The translations under genes were made by a program, and so were the position numbers. From NCBI GenBank assembly GCA_903880655.1, contig CAIRQE010000027.1, forward strand, positions 1 through 34,618: a stretch of DNA of 34,618 nt. The letters are read 5' to 3'. This stretch comes from an uncultured bacterium. GTDB lineage: Bacteria; Patescibacteriota; Saccharimonadia; Saccharimonadales; CAIOMD01. The notes below the pieces were generated by a model. That model saw only the letters and a list, made by a program, of their open reading frames with translations, had not been told where the DNA came from and did no database searches. Each line of letters begins with the position of its first letter. Positions within the stretch are counted from its first letter, which is position 1. Positions 1-8,574 of this stretch are shown piece after piece.

Positions 1-2
1 AT

Positions 3-1172
3 AATAAAAAAGTTTTTAAAACGAAACGAATTACTCTTGGTGTTTCAGATATTGATGAAGTATTTGGAGGTGGTATAGTTGCCGGTAGTGTTTGTCTTAT
101 TGCAGGACAGCCTGGAATAGGAAAGAGCACGTTACTCCTTCAGCTCGCTTACAATGCGGCACAGACATCAAGTGTACTTTACGTAAGCGGTGAAGAGTCT
201 CCAGAACAGGTACAGATAAGAGGAGAACGGCTTAAAGCAGCGCACACAAACCTAAAGCTAGTAAGTTCAACGAGTACCAATGATATCGCTGCAACAATTG
301 CAGCTAATGAATATGACCTAGTGATCGTCGATTCAATTCAAACTGTAGCAGCTGAAGAAATCACTGGTATGCCCGGAAGCGTAAGCCAAGTTACCAATAG
401 TACACAGTTTCTAACGATTGCTGCCAAGAAAACAAATACCGCCCTAATTTTAGTTGGTCATGTCACGAAAGAAGGAAGTATTGCTGGGCCTAAAGTTCTA
501 GAACATGCAGTCGACGTTGTATTGCAACTAGAAGGAGACAGGTATGGTGGCTTCAGAATCCTAAGAGCAATTAAAAACAGGTTTGGTTCGACAAATGAAG
601 CAGCAATTTTAGAAATGCTTGATAGTGGACTCGAGATTGTAGATAATCCTTCGGCAGCACTGCTTGCAGAGCGTCAGCTCAGTGATGGTTCAGTAGTATT
701 AGCAACCCTAGAAGGTACTAGACCGTTGCTGGTTGAAGTGCAGGCACTTGTACATACAACTAGTTATGGCTATCCTAAAAGGGCTGCAACAGGTATTGAT
801 TTGAATCGATTAAATTTACTTGTAGCGATGCTCGAGAAACGAACAAAGCTTAAACTTTCAGACAAAGATATTTATATAAATATCGTGGGAGGCATGAAGA
901 TTACAGAGCCAGCCGCTGATCTTGCTATATGCATGGCTATTGCATCAGCTACCAAAGGGATGAAGCTTAAGAAGGATGCGGTGGTATTTGGAGAAGTTGG
1001 ATTGAGCGGAGAAGTTAGACATGTACCCTGGATTGATAAACGTATTGCTGAAGCTAAGAAACTGGGCTTCAAAGATGTCATTGGCCCAAAAGTAAGGGGT
1101 GCTCAACCAGCAACAATATTACATCAAATGAATGATGTTCGTTCAGCACTCAATACATTTTTAGAGAAATAA
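3..1172 (+). CDS. radA: DNA repair protein RadA (Sms), 3' part
   Basis: RadA is a RecA-like ATPase that promotes branch migration and processing of recombination intermediates. The reading frame is open from the window edge, so the N-terminal zinc finger and true start lie upstream. Visible in order are a Walker A motif GQPGIGKST near base 110-140, a Walker B stretch DLVIVDSIQT near base 316, the RadA-specific KNRFG motif near base 575, and a C-terminal Lon-protease-like domain (PAADLAICMAIAS) that lacks a catalytic serine-lysine pair as in other RadA proteins. The first ATG or GTG inside the window, near base 321, is internal and is not the start. The next gene follows after 16 nt and is probably cotranscribed. 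Identification is firm. Confidence 0.95.
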   Translation, partial: NKKVFKTKRITLGVSDIDEVFGGGIVAGSVCLIAGQPGIGKSTLLLQLAYNAAQTSSVLYVSGEESPEQVQIRGERLKAAHTNLKLVSSTSTNDIAATIAANEYDLVIVDSIQTVAAEEITGMPGSVSQVTNSTQFLTIAAKKTNTALILVGHVTKEGSIAGPKVLEHAVDVVLQLEGDRYGGFRILRAIKNRFGSTNEAAILEMLDSGLEIVDNPSAALLAERQLSDGSVVLATLEGTRPLLVEVQALVHTTSYGYPKRAATGIDLNRLNLLVAMLEKRTKLKLSDKDIYINIVGGMKITEPAADLAICMAIASATKGMKLKKDAVVFGEVGLSGEVRHVPWIDKRIAEAKKLGFKDVIGPKVRGAQPATILHQMNDVRSALNTFLEK

Positions 1173-1188
1173 TGAAAAGGAAAAAATA

Positions 1189-1959
1189 ATGTTAGAACTA
1201 ATACAAACGATGGCAATAGTTATCATTGGAATAATTGTTGTCAAAAAAGAACTGCCTATATTGGCTTCAAAGAAAGAAAAGCAAAAAGCTGTTATTTTGG
1301 ATAGTTGTGCCCTTATTGATGGGAGGATTGTTGATTTAGTCAGAGCAGGCTTCATCCCCTATAAATTAGTAGTTCCAGAATTTATTCTGTCAGAACTACA
1401 GATGCTAGCAGACGGCAATGATTCCCATAAAAGAGAACGAGCTCGATTTGGGCTTGAAGTAGTGCAACAGTTACAGCGAGAACCATCAGTTGAAGTAGAA
1501 GTTGATAAAACTTCAATTGCTGATCGTATGAATGATGACAAATTAGTATCTTTGGCGCTCGAAATTGGTGCTGACTTATTCACCACTGATTTTAACCTTA
1601 ATCAGGTAGCTAGTATAAAAGGAGTCAGGGTGTTAAACGTTAATGAACTATCGCATGCCCTTCGTCCTGTTTCACTTCCTGGGGAGAACCTTGAGATAAA
1701 AATATTGCAACCTGGAAGTAATCGCGATCAAGGAGTGGGATATATGGAAGATGGAACAATGATTGTAGTTGATGGGGCACGAAAAGATATTGGCAAAACA
1801 ATAACTGTAAAAACAACTAGAACGCACCAAACAGTTGCCGGAAAGATGGTTTTCGGAACCAAACTTACTGTTCCTAAAACTGTCCATTCTAAAAGACCAG
1901 TGCGAAAGTATACTAACAAGCATGAATCAGCTCTTATTGACGCAGTTGATCGAAGCTAG
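1189..1959 (+). CDS. PIN/TRAM-domain membrane-anchored protein (YacL-like)
   Basis: 256 aa, probably an RNA-binding nuclease of the YacL family. An N-terminal hydrophobic segment (about residues 4-19) could be a single membrane anchor; Bacillus YacL has several. The PIN domain (about 34-152) keeps the acidic residues of the active site: D38 in LDSCALIDGR, E64 or E69, D116/D117 in NDDK, and D134 in TTDFN. A TRAM domain follows at about 163-226, with a short basic tail. The ATG is preceded by AAGGA 9 nt upstream. Proximity of radA and yacL-type genes is common in Firmicutes and Actinobacteria, which supports the assignment. The RNA substrate cannot be read from sequence. Confidence 0.85.
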   Translation: MLELIQTMAIVIIGIIVVKKELPILASKKEKQKAVILDSCALIDGRIVDLVRAGFIPYKLVVPEFILSELQMLADGNDSHKRERARFGLEVVQQLQREPSVEVEVDKTSIADRMNDDKLVSLALEIGADLFTTDFNLNQVASIKGVRVLNVNELSHALRPVSLPGENLEIKILQPGSNRDQGVGYMEDGTMIVVDGARKDIGKTITVKTTRTHQTVAGKMVFGTKLTVPKTVHSKRPVRKYTNKHESALIDAVDRS

Positions 1960-1991
1960 GCGTATTTAAATTTTTACGGGTTTGTTGGTTT

Positions 1992-4757
1992 TTAAATTGG
2001 AGTAGTGGGTGCTACTGGAGTAGCACTTAGCGTAATTGAATTGGACGTGACATCGTATAGGCTCGCATCAATAACATCAGCAGTTAGGACTCCCGAAGCC
2101 GTCCCTGCGGGTAATGTTAGCGTTAAAGCTGGGTTAGGATAAGTTCCAGCCGCAGTAACCGCCAAGGAGCCACCATTAATTATATTTCCGTCTAACTTGA
2201 AGTTGAGGGTTGTTAGAGCTGCTTTACCTTGAGTAACCGTTGCAGAAACAGCGTAACTTCCGTCAGTATTTTTGTGAGCACTTAACTGGACAGAAGGTTG
2301 ATCTTGGGTAAAGCAGTTATTTCCGTCTCCGTGTACATTATCTGTTGCAGTTGGGGCTGATCCTCCGACTGGTCCATATCTTGCAATAATTGGTCCGACC
2401 CAAGCACCAAAATTAGGATCTGACTGAGGAATCTCTGGAAGAAAACCAACGCCCGACTGTGTTTTGCGTGCCAAAGCAGGAGTACAGTCAGTTGCAAGTA
2501 ATCCTGAAACTGAATCTATGGTTGTAGTCTGTGAGTTAGAGGGATACTGAGGATTGTACCAACTTGGGAAAATATCACAGTTACCACCTGAGTTTGTTGC
2601 ATATCCTGAGTTTGTATCTATACAAACAGTTTTCATATTCGATGGTTTCACCCATGCGGTATTACTTATATGAAGTTCTTCATTCGCTTGAATCATAAAC
2701 GATCGCCATTTGGGTGCTAGATTATTCTCAGCAAAATAGGTATGTAAAGAGAATGGTTCACCATTTCCGTCTACTCCTCCAACCCACATTCCGTAGACAA
2801 GATCAGTCGTATACCCCATGAAAAGGTTATTATCTTGATAATCGGTTGTACCGGTCTTAGATGCTACCATTACATTTCCGGGCAGGTTGCCGCCCTCATA
2901 TCGCGTAGCTTCACTTGTATTGAGCATGCTATTTACGGAATAGGCAATCTGGGGATCAAGTACTTGCTGGCCACTGCTATCTTTCCACTGATAAAGAGAT
3001 TTGTTATTTGAATCGGTGATACTGAGGATATACGTCTCAGGCTTATAGAGACCGCCTCGTGATGCTGTAGCGTAGCTGTTTGCATGCTCATCAAGTCGCA
3101 AGCTGCCTGAGCCGATTCCTGAGTCAAGTCCACAACCACCACCACATTTATATCCACTTACTAGTCCCATTTTCTGTGAAAGACTGATAGTGTTTTGTAT
3201 GCCCGCTATATACATTGCTTTTAGTGCTGGTATATTTCTTGAATTTCCGAATGCTTGTCGCATGGATTCGGCACCTTGACTTCCATTATCAAAGTCGTGA
3301 GGGATGAAGCTTCCGCCGAAATCAGTGTTAATGTCATACATAGTTGAGCCCGCACCCCAGCTTTTCGTAGAAGCCATCAGCGCGCTATAATCGTAAATCT
3401 TATACGAAGATCCTGGCTCATGGGGAGATGTTGCGTTGTTAACCTGGCTGGTTCCGTAGTTACTTCCTCCTACTTCAGCAAGTACTTGGCCCGTTTTAGC
3501 ATCAAGCGCAACTGACGCTAAGTCATCTTTTGTGTTCCATCGATTTTCCTCAATCTTCAAGTCGGCTATATTTTTTTCTGCTAGTGCCTGTAGTTTAGGA
3601 TTAAGCGTAGTGACAATCGTAAGGCCTGCGCTTGAAATATCTTCTAGCTTACATTTGCCATCAACTGACGAATCGAAATTAATTGATTCGCAGTAAGCGC
3701 ACTCAGCAATGTCAAGACCTGAGTATATGCAGGCAGCCTGCGTCTCGGCTTCGTCAACAAAGTATGGTGCATTTTTTCCGACCGCGCTATTTGAGTTATT
3801 CGTAACTTTAGCAAGTGTATTAACCTTCTTTGCTGCATCACCTTGAGCTTTCGTGATCATGCCTTGCTGCACCATAAGATCAATGACATGGTGCTGCCTA
3901 ACAGTCAAATCCTGGGTATGGCTGCCATATGGAGAATAATAAGTAGGCGCGGGGATGATAGCAGTTAGTAATGCAGCTTCATCAATCGTTAAGTCCTTGG
4001 CTTGTTTATTGAAGTAACCTCTTGAAGCTGCCTCGGCACCATTATAAATAGATCCAAAAGGAATTTCGTTGAGGTATGCATTTAGTATCGCATCTTTAGA
4101 ATATTTTCTTTCAACATCAATGGATACAACTAGCTCAACAACTTTTCTTGAGATTGTTCGTGCCGTGCTTTTGAGTAATGAATTCTTGACATATTGTTGA
4201 GTAATAGTTGAACCACCTTGAGTAGAACCGCCGGTTATGTCATTTACGAATGCACGTCCAAGTCCGCGAACACTAAACGCTCCTTCGTTGTAGAAGTTTT
4301 TATCTTCGGAAGCCACTACGGATTGTCTAAGATACGGGGAGATGTTTTCAAATGTGACAGGAGTACAGATTGAATTTCCAGAGGTTGCATAGAGAAGTGA
4401 CTTATCTCTTGCCAATATATTAGAACTTTCACCTTGGGTACATGAATTGAGATTAATGTTCTTGGGAAGATCTTTTCCAAAGAAGGCAAATAATGCAAGA
4501 ATTAAAATCATCAAACCGACAACTCCAACACCGAATAATTTTAGTGCCATAATTCCGCCCTCGCGGCTAAACCAATAGTGGTAGAGATTGGATGGTTTTA
4601 GCTTGTAGAGCATTCTTTTAACTCTAGTTTTGGGCATTGCCGCTAAGTATTCGGCTCTCTTACGAGCCCGTTCGTCATTATGAACGGTTGATCCTTTTCG
4701 CTTTACGTTTCGATTTATACGAACATTTCTACTACTTGTTTTAGACTTTTTACTCAT
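1992..4757 (-). CDS. Class A penicillin-binding protein (transglycosylase/transpeptidase)
   Basis: 921 aa bifunctional peptidoglycan synthase. A long basic cytoplasmic tail (1-65) precedes one membrane segment (about 70-93). The GT51 glycosyltransferase domain contains the EDKNF motif (catalytic E151) and GGSTITQQ (181-188). The transpeptidase domain has SSYK (S450 nucleophile, K453), SRN (506-508) and KTGT (634-637), so all three penicillin-binding motifs are intact. The C-terminus (about 810-921) is a threonine/serine-rich beta-type domain, probably Ig-like. The extracellular part is unusually cysteine-rich: C343, C353, C356 and C369 lie between the two catalytic domains and C538 and C542 within the transpeptidase domain, with more near the C-terminus. 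It is convergent with the PIN/TRAM gene and divergent from recG. The start has only a weak Shine-Dalgarno sequence. Confidence 0.93.
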   Translation of the reverse strand: MSKKSKTSSRNVRINRNVKRKGSTVHNDERARKRAEYLAAMPKTRVKRMLYKLKPSNLYHYWFSREGGIMALKLFGVGVVGLMILILALFAFFGKDLPKNINLNSCTQGESSNILARDKSLLYATSGNSICTPVTFENISPYLRQSVVASEDKNFYNEGAFSVRGLGRAFVNDITGGSTQGGSTITQQYVKNSLLKSTARTISRKVVELVVSIDVERKYSKDAILNAYLNEIPFGSIYNGAEAASRGYFNKQAKDLTIDEAALLTAIIPAPTYYSPYGSHTQDLTVRQHHVIDLMVQQGMITKAQGDAAKKVNTLAKVTNNSNSAVGKNAPYFVDEAETQAACIYSGLDIAECAYCESINFDSSVDGKCKLEDISSAGLTIVTTLNPKLQALAEKNIADLKIEENRWNTKDDLASVALDAKTGQVLAEVGGSNYGTSQVNNATSPHEPGSSYKIYDYSALMASTKSWGAGSTMYDINTDFGGSFIPHDFDNGSQGAESMRQAFGNSRNIPALKAMYIAGIQNTISLSQKMGLVSGYKCGGGCGLDSGIGSGSLRLDEHANSYATASRGGLYKPETYILSITDSNNKSLYQWKDSSGQQVLDPQIAYSVNSMLNTSEATRYEGGNLPGNVMVASKTGTTDYQDNNLFMGYTTDLVYGMWVGGVDGNGEPFSLHTYFAENNLAPKWRSFMIQANEELHISNTAWVKPSNMKTVCIDTNSGYATNSGGNCDIFPSWYNPQYPSNSQTTTIDSVSGLLATDCTPALARKTQSGVGFLPEIPQSDPNFGAWVGPIIARYGPVGGSAPTATDNVHGDGNNCFTQDQPSVQLSAHKNTDGSYAVSATVTQGKAALTTLNFKLDGNIINGGSLAVTAAGTYPNPALTLTLPAGTASGVLTADVIDASLYDVTSNSITLSATPVAPTTPI

Positions 4758-4783
4758 TTTCTACTCTGGCTTTAAGCCTTTAA

Positions 4784-4842
4784 TTTGCTATACGCGTGAT
4801 ACCTCAAATTCTTAACCCTTTATCTGCATTCAGTATAGCAAA
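4784..4842. repeat. 10-bp inverted repeat in the pbp-recG intergenic region
   Basis: TTTGCTATAC at 4784-4793 is repeated as its exact reverse complement GTATAGCAAA at 4833-4842. The right copy covers the predicted -10 box of the penicillin-binding protein gene, and the left copy falls in its leader. It could be a paired operator or two opposed -10-like elements. Confidence 0.5.
4832..4837 (-). promoter_or_regulatory. Predicted -10 box for the penicillin-binding protein gene
   Basis: On the minus strand this reads TATACT, a five-of-six match to the consensus, about 75 nt before the ATG. No good -35 box is seen at standard spacing. Confidence 0.45.
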
Positions 4843-4933
4843 TGTAATAAATAGTTGTATAAATTCTTATGGTTAACCAATCATCATATTACTACAGGAT
4901 AATCTGGCTTTTCGTTGAAGCCCAAGAGACTGG

Positions 4934-4939
4934 TACACT
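4934..4939 (+). promoter_or_regulatory. Predicted extended -10 promoter of recG
   Basis: TGG followed by TACACT forms an extended -10 element 7 nt before the recG ATG. Transcription would begin at or next to the start codon, giving a leaderless mRNA. The -35 region is poor, as is usual for extended -10 promoters. Confidence 0.45.
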
Positions 4940-4946
4940 AAATGTA

Positions 4947-6986
4947 ATGAATCTTGATACAAATCTAATTGAACTCAAAGGAGTGGGTGAGCGTCTTTAT
5001 AGTATATTTGAAAAAAATGATCTCAGAACAATTGGCGATTTGCTACTTTATTTTCCTCGAAAATATGAGGATTATTCTGATGTTCTGGCAATTTCATCGA
5101 TGCGCCCCGGGCTAGTCACTATTCAAGTGATCTTTTCGAATATAAAGACACGACGTGTTCGTCGTGGACTGCACATTACGGAAGCCATAGCGACTGATCA
5201 ATCTGGGAAAGTTAAGGTTGTATGGTTTAATCAACCATATCGCTCTAAAACAATTGACCTTAGTGTTTCATATTATCTTAGTGGCAATTTTGACCTAAGC
5301 AACCAACAACTGCAAATAACGAATCCTAGTATTGAAAAAGCAGAATCAGCCCTGCATAGTCAAACGGCAAGAATTCTTCCCACATACCGAGAATCGAAAG
5401 AACTTACTTCAGTCCTAATTCGTAAAACTATTGCCCAAATAGAGCAGCTAAACCTGGCGATTCCGGAAACACTCCCAGAATGGGTAGTTACAACAGCCAA
5501 GGTTATTTCATATAAAGAAGCAATATTTTCAATTCATCTTCCTAAAAATTCCGATGATCTAATTAAAGCTAAGGAGCGGCTTGGCTTTGAGGAACTTTTC
5601 ATTATTATGTGCGCTGCCCAAGCAAATAAAATAGAAGCTACAAAAGTGCCCTCACCCAAGATTCCATTTTTACAAAAATCAGCAATCGATTTTGTGAGTA
5701 ATTTGCCTTTCACTTTGACTGATGCCCAAAGAAAAACAGTATGGCAAATCTATTTAGATATGGAACGGGATGAACCTATGAATCGTCTAGTTGAAGGAGA
5801 CGTAGGCTCTGGAAAAACGGTTGTCGCAGCTATGGCGTCTCTTATGGTGGCAGAAGGGGGCCTCCAAGTTGCGGTTCTTGCGCCTACTGAGCTACTCGCG
5901 CAGCAGCACGCATTAACTTTTGAAAAAGTATTCAGTCATAGTAAATTTGGCAAAAAAATCGGTTTACTCACGGGAAGCCTTAAGGCTGGTGAAAAAAAAG
6001 CCATTAAGGAAAGAATCGAAAATAACAAAATATCTATTGTTATAGGAACGCATGCACTTTTGCAGGAAAGTGTTAATTGGCACAATTTAGGGTTAGTCAT
6101 AATTGATGAGCAGCATCGTTTCGGCGTGCAACAAAGACAGAGGCTTCATCTTAAGTCTGGCTATATGCCACACGTGCTGTGTTTAACAGCCACACCTATC
6201 CCAAGAAGTCTAGCGCTGACGGTGTACGGGGAACTATCTTTATCAATTCTTGATCAAGCCCCAAGCAATCGGGCTGGTGTGCTTACAGAAATAGTTTCAC
6301 CAAATTCAGTAAAGCAAATGTACGAAAAAATGATTGAACAATTGCGCATTGGACATCAAGCATATATTGTTTGCCCCCTTATAGAAGAAAGCGATTCGCT
6401 GCAGGTAGACAGCGCCGAGAAAGTATACAAAGAATTATCTCAGGGAGTGCTTAAAGATTGGAAAGTTGGGCTGCTGCACGGAAAGCTCAAAGCTGACGAA
6501 AAAGATGCCATTATGCGAAAGTTTATATCCAAGGAGATAGACGTACTGGTCTCAACTACGGTGATTGAAGTAGGAGTAGATGTGGCCAATGCTACGTTCA
6601 TGGCTATTTTGTCAGCAGATAGATTTGGGCTTGCGCAGCTGCATCAATTAAGAGGACGAGTTGGCAGATATATCCATCAAGGCTATTGTTGTCTTGTATT
6701 GAGTGACTCTAGGGCTCCTTCGAAACGTATGCGTGCTATAGCACAAACAACTGATGGCTTTGAGCTGGCAGAGCTTGATCTCGAAATACGTGGCCCGGGT
6801 GCCATTTATGGTCTTCGCCAGCACGGCGGCCTTGATCTCAGAATAGCCTCCTTAACGGACACAAAGCTCATTATTCGAGCACGTAATGTTGTAGCAAAAT
6901 TTATGGAAAAAGAAGAAAATCTGTTAAAATATAAGCAAATCGCCGATCAAGTGCGGCGCGCAAGTAAGCTGACCTACTTGAACTAA
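4947..6986 (+). CDS. recG: ATP-dependent DNA helicase RecG
   Basis: RecG is a superfamily 2 translocase that regresses stalled replication forks and processes Holliday junctions. From the ATG at 4947 the protein is 679 aa, normal for the family. The N-terminal helix-hairpin and wedge region contains the characteristic LKGVGERL and YFPRKYEDYS. The helicase core has Walker A EGDVGSGKT (about 283-291), APTELLAQQH, DEQH (387-390), LTATPIPRSLALT, the VIEVGVDV motif and the LHQLRGRVGR motif VI. An upstream in-frame ATG at 4869 would add 26 residues unlike RecG and would lie upstream of the promoter, so 4947 is preferred. An out-of-frame ATGTAA sits just before it. No Shine-Dalgarno sequence is visible. 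Confidence 0.95.
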   Translation: MNLDTNLIELKGVGERLYSIFEKNDLRTIGDLLLYFPRKYEDYSDVLAISSMRPGLVTIQVIFSNIKTRRVRRGLHITEAIATDQSGKVKVVWFNQPYRSKTIDLSVSYYLSGNFDLSNQQLQITNPSIEKAESALHSQTARILPTYRESKELTSVLIRKTIAQIEQLNLAIPETLPEWVVTTAKVISYKEAIFSIHLPKNSDDLIKAKERLGFEELFIIMCAAQANKIEATKVPSPKIPFLQKSAIDFVSNLPFTLTDAQRKTVWQIYLDMERDEPMNRLVEGDVGSGKTVVAAMASLMVAEGGLQVAVLAPTELLAQQHALTFEKVFSHSKFGKKIGLLTGSLKAGEKKAIKERIENNKISIVIGTHALLQESVNWHNLGLVIIDEQHRFGVQQRQRLHLKSGYMPHVLCLTATPIPRSLALTVYGELSLSILDQAPSNRAGVLTEIVSPNSVKQMYEKMIEQLRIGHQAYIVCPLIEESDSLQVDSAEKVYKELSQGVLKDWKVGLLHGKLKADEKDAIMRKFISKEIDVLVSTTVIEVGVDVANATFMAILSADRFGLAQLHQLRGRVGRYIHQGYCCLVLSDSRAPSKRMRAIAQTTDGFELAELDLEIRGPGAIYGLRQHGGLDLRIASLTDTKLIIRARNVVAKFMEKEENLLKYKQIADQVRRASKLTYLN

Positions 6987-7004
6987 AATCAGCAAAATTT
7001 ATAT

Positions 7005-7826
7005 ATGTATTCTGGATCAACCTTAACTAACCGTTCCGGCAATTTAGCAGGAGCACACCAAAAACTTGACCGTATTGCACGAAAGTCATTGGCGGATTTG
7101 TTGAAGCAAAATACTAATTTTCCGGCCACGAAGCTAATCCTCCATTTCGAAGGCAAAAATGGTCCTGATAGTGCAAAAATTAAACTCGATGGAGAGCACG
7201 CACCGTGGCATTTCTTTGATCCCTTTGATACAGATGACAGCGCCCTTGTTAAGCTGATAATTGGACATAAAAAAAATCTTGTTAAAAGCCTCAAAGCTAA
7301 CAACCTTGAGCGAGCAGCATTTGAAGCAAGTTGGATGGCTCACGCAATAGTTGACGGCTTAACCCCAGCTCATCATTATCCTTTCGAAGAAGAACTTGAA
7401 AAATTAAGAGGTGAAGGAAAGGAAACCCGAACAACCGTACTTAAAAAACTTATTATTCCAGCTACTACTAAAAAAGAGTTAGTTGCTAAGAACTGGGAAA
7501 TGTGGGGAGCAAAGGGTCTGTTCACCACGCATGCACTGTTTGAATGGGGCGCAGCAATGGTTATCGCACCCATGTCAGCCGCGATAGCAACACCCTCTCG
7601 TTATGACATCAAGGCTATTGAACACTTAGGTGTTGGTGAATATTTCAAGAGAATTGCTCGAGAAATCGCTATGCTTAATCTATATGAGAATTTCTATGAA
7701 AAAGGCTGGACACCACGCCTTGCCAATAAGATTCGCAAGGAATTAGCTCCAAGAATGGCAAAAACAATTACCCTCGCTTGGTATATGGCAGCAAAAGAAG
7801 CAGAACTAACAACTGCTGAGATTTAA
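7005..7826 (+). CDS. Putative zinc-dependent phospholipase C-like protein
   Basis: 273 aa with no clear signal peptide. The region around residues 113-124 reads HAIVDGLTPAHH. It matches the HxxxD...P.H metal-binding pattern of zinc-dependent phospholipase C and S1/P1 nucleases (H113, D117, H123 or H124). Further histidines at 18, 47, 65, 69, 88 and 176 could complete a metal site. I seem to recall proteins with this MYSGSTLT-type N-terminus from Saccharibacteria but cannot verify it. The gene sits 18 nt after recG and 3 nt before rsmD, so it is probably in the same transcript. No Shine-Dalgarno sequence precedes the ATG, and an AT-rich box lies immediately upstream. Enzymatic activity and substrate are inference. 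Confidence 0.6.
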   Translation: MYSGSTLTNRSGNLAGAHQKLDRIARKSLADLLKQNTNFPATKLILHFEGKNGPDSAKIKLDGEHAPWHFFDPFDTDDSALVKLIIGHKKNLVKSLKANNLERAAFEASWMAHAIVDGLTPAHHYPFEEELEKLRGEGKETRTTVLKKLIIPATTKKELVAKNWEMWGAKGLFTTHALFEWGAAMVIAPMSAAIATPSRYDIKAIEHLGVGEYFKRIAREIAMLNLYENFYEKGWTPRLANKIRKELAPRMAKTITLAWYMAAKEAELTTAEI

Positions 7827-7829
7827 ATT

Positions 7830-8360
7830 ATGCGTATTATTTCTGGTTCTTTAGGTGGTCAAACATTCGAAAGTCCCCGAAGCCATAAAACACATCCGAT
7901 GAGCGAAAAGATGCGAGGAGCATTATTTAATAGTTTGGGAGACATAAGTGGGCTTACTGTTTTTGACGCGTACGGAGGGAGCGGCGCCATAGGACTTGAG
8001 GCATACAGTAGGGGCGCCTCTAAGGTCCTAATTACTGAAATAGATTATCTTGCTACAAAAATAATCAGTGACAATATTAAAAAATTAGGGGTTGAAGAGA
8101 ACGTTACCCTGGTGCGCGCTAATGCTGCATCGTACAGCGTTAAGAATCCTTTAAAAAAGTTCTCAATTGTTATTTGTGACCCACCATATGACGACATTGT
8201 GCATAATCAAATCCTGCAGGTAGGATCAAGCGTAGAGAAAGAGGGCTTGCTCGTATTATCACTCCCACCTGAATATAAAAGCTATGTGTTGGATGGGTTT
8301 GATCTGATACATCAAAAAAAATATGGTGATGCTACTCTAGTCTTTCAGCGAAAAATCTGA
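7830..8360 (+). CDS. rsmD: 16S rRNA (guanine966-N2)-methyltransferase RsmD
   Basis: 176 aa, a typical RsmD length. The SAM-binding motif I is FDAYGGSGAIGLEAYSRGA (about 48-66). The catalytic DPPY motif is at 117-120, as in N2-guanine methyltransferases. The N-terminal MRIISGSLGG and the HPMSEKMRGALFN segment are family signatures. The enzyme methylates 16S rRNA in assembled small-subunit particles. It begins 3 nt after the previous gene and probably depends on translational coupling, as no Shine-Dalgarno sequence is seen. It ends in TGA, direct evidence that UGA is a stop codon here. The TGA also overlaps a possible promoter for the downstream tRNA. Confidence 0.92.
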   Translation: MRIISGSLGGQTFESPRSHKTHPMSEKMRGALFNSLGDISGLTVFDAYGGSGAIGLEAYSRGASKVLITEIDYLATKIISDNIKKLGVEENVTLVRANAASYSVKNPLKKFSIVICDPPYDDIVHNQILQVGSSVEKEGLLVLSLPPEYKSYVLDGFDLIHQKKYGDATLVFQRKI

Positions 8361-8366
8361 TAAATT
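8361..8366 (+). promoter_or_regulatory. Possible extended -10 promoter of tRNA-Leu
   Basis: The rsmD stop codon TGA directly followed by TAAATT forms a TGn extended -10 element. It lies 21 nt before the mature tRNA 5' end. The -35 region is weak. Confidence 0.3.
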
Positions 8367-8387
8367 AAATCGGTACTCCATTTTTAT

Positions 8388-8472
8388 GCCGCGGTGGTGG
8401 AATTGGTAGACACGCTAGCCTTAGGAGCTAGTGCCTCCGGGCGTGAAGGTTCAAGTCCTTTCCGCGGTACCA
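8388..8472 (+). tRNA. tRNA-Leu (anticodon UAG)
   Basis: 85 nt with the 3' CCA encoded. The acceptor stem GCCGCGG pairs with CCGCGGU (one G-U at the first position, as in E. coli tRNA-Leu). The D arm GGTGGAATTGGTAGACAC is typical of leucine tRNA. The anticodon stem CTAGC/GCTAG encloses the loop CTTAGGA, giving UAG, which reads CUN codons. A type II variable arm (TGCCTCCGGGCGT) and T loop GTTCAAGTC follow. A terminator lies 14 nt downstream. Confidence 0.97.
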
Positions 8473-8485
8473 AATGAAGTTAACG

Positions 8486-8514
8486 AAATCCCCCATAATA
8501 TGAGGGATTTTTTA
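8486..8514 (+). terminator. Rho-independent terminator after tRNA-Leu
   Basis: AAATCCC (8486-8492) pairs with GGGATTT (8504-8510) across an AT-rich loop, followed by a run of T. It would end the tRNA transcript and any recG-rsmD read-through. Confidence 0.85.
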
Positions 8515-8557
8515 TATTAACAGCTTAAAAGTGCTCATCAAGATTCTTATCTTATGG

Positions 8558-8563
8558 TATTCT
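8558..8563 (+). promoter_or_regulatory. Predicted extended -10 promoter of tyrS
   Basis: TGG plus TATTCT ends 11 nt before the tyrS ATG, so the 5' leader would be about 4 nt. It has the same TGGTA start as the recG and tig promoters. Confidence 0.45.
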
Positions 8564-8574
8564 AATAAACAGAT

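Noticed and set aside
1960..1991. Terminator between the PIN/TRAM gene and the penicillin-binding protein gene
   Set aside because: Only an AT-rich stretch with a weak AATTT/AAATT pairing; not enough to call a hairpin terminator.
4869..4946. Upstream ATG as the recG start
   Set aside because: The extra 26 residues do not resemble RecG and the predicted promoter lies downstream of this ATG.
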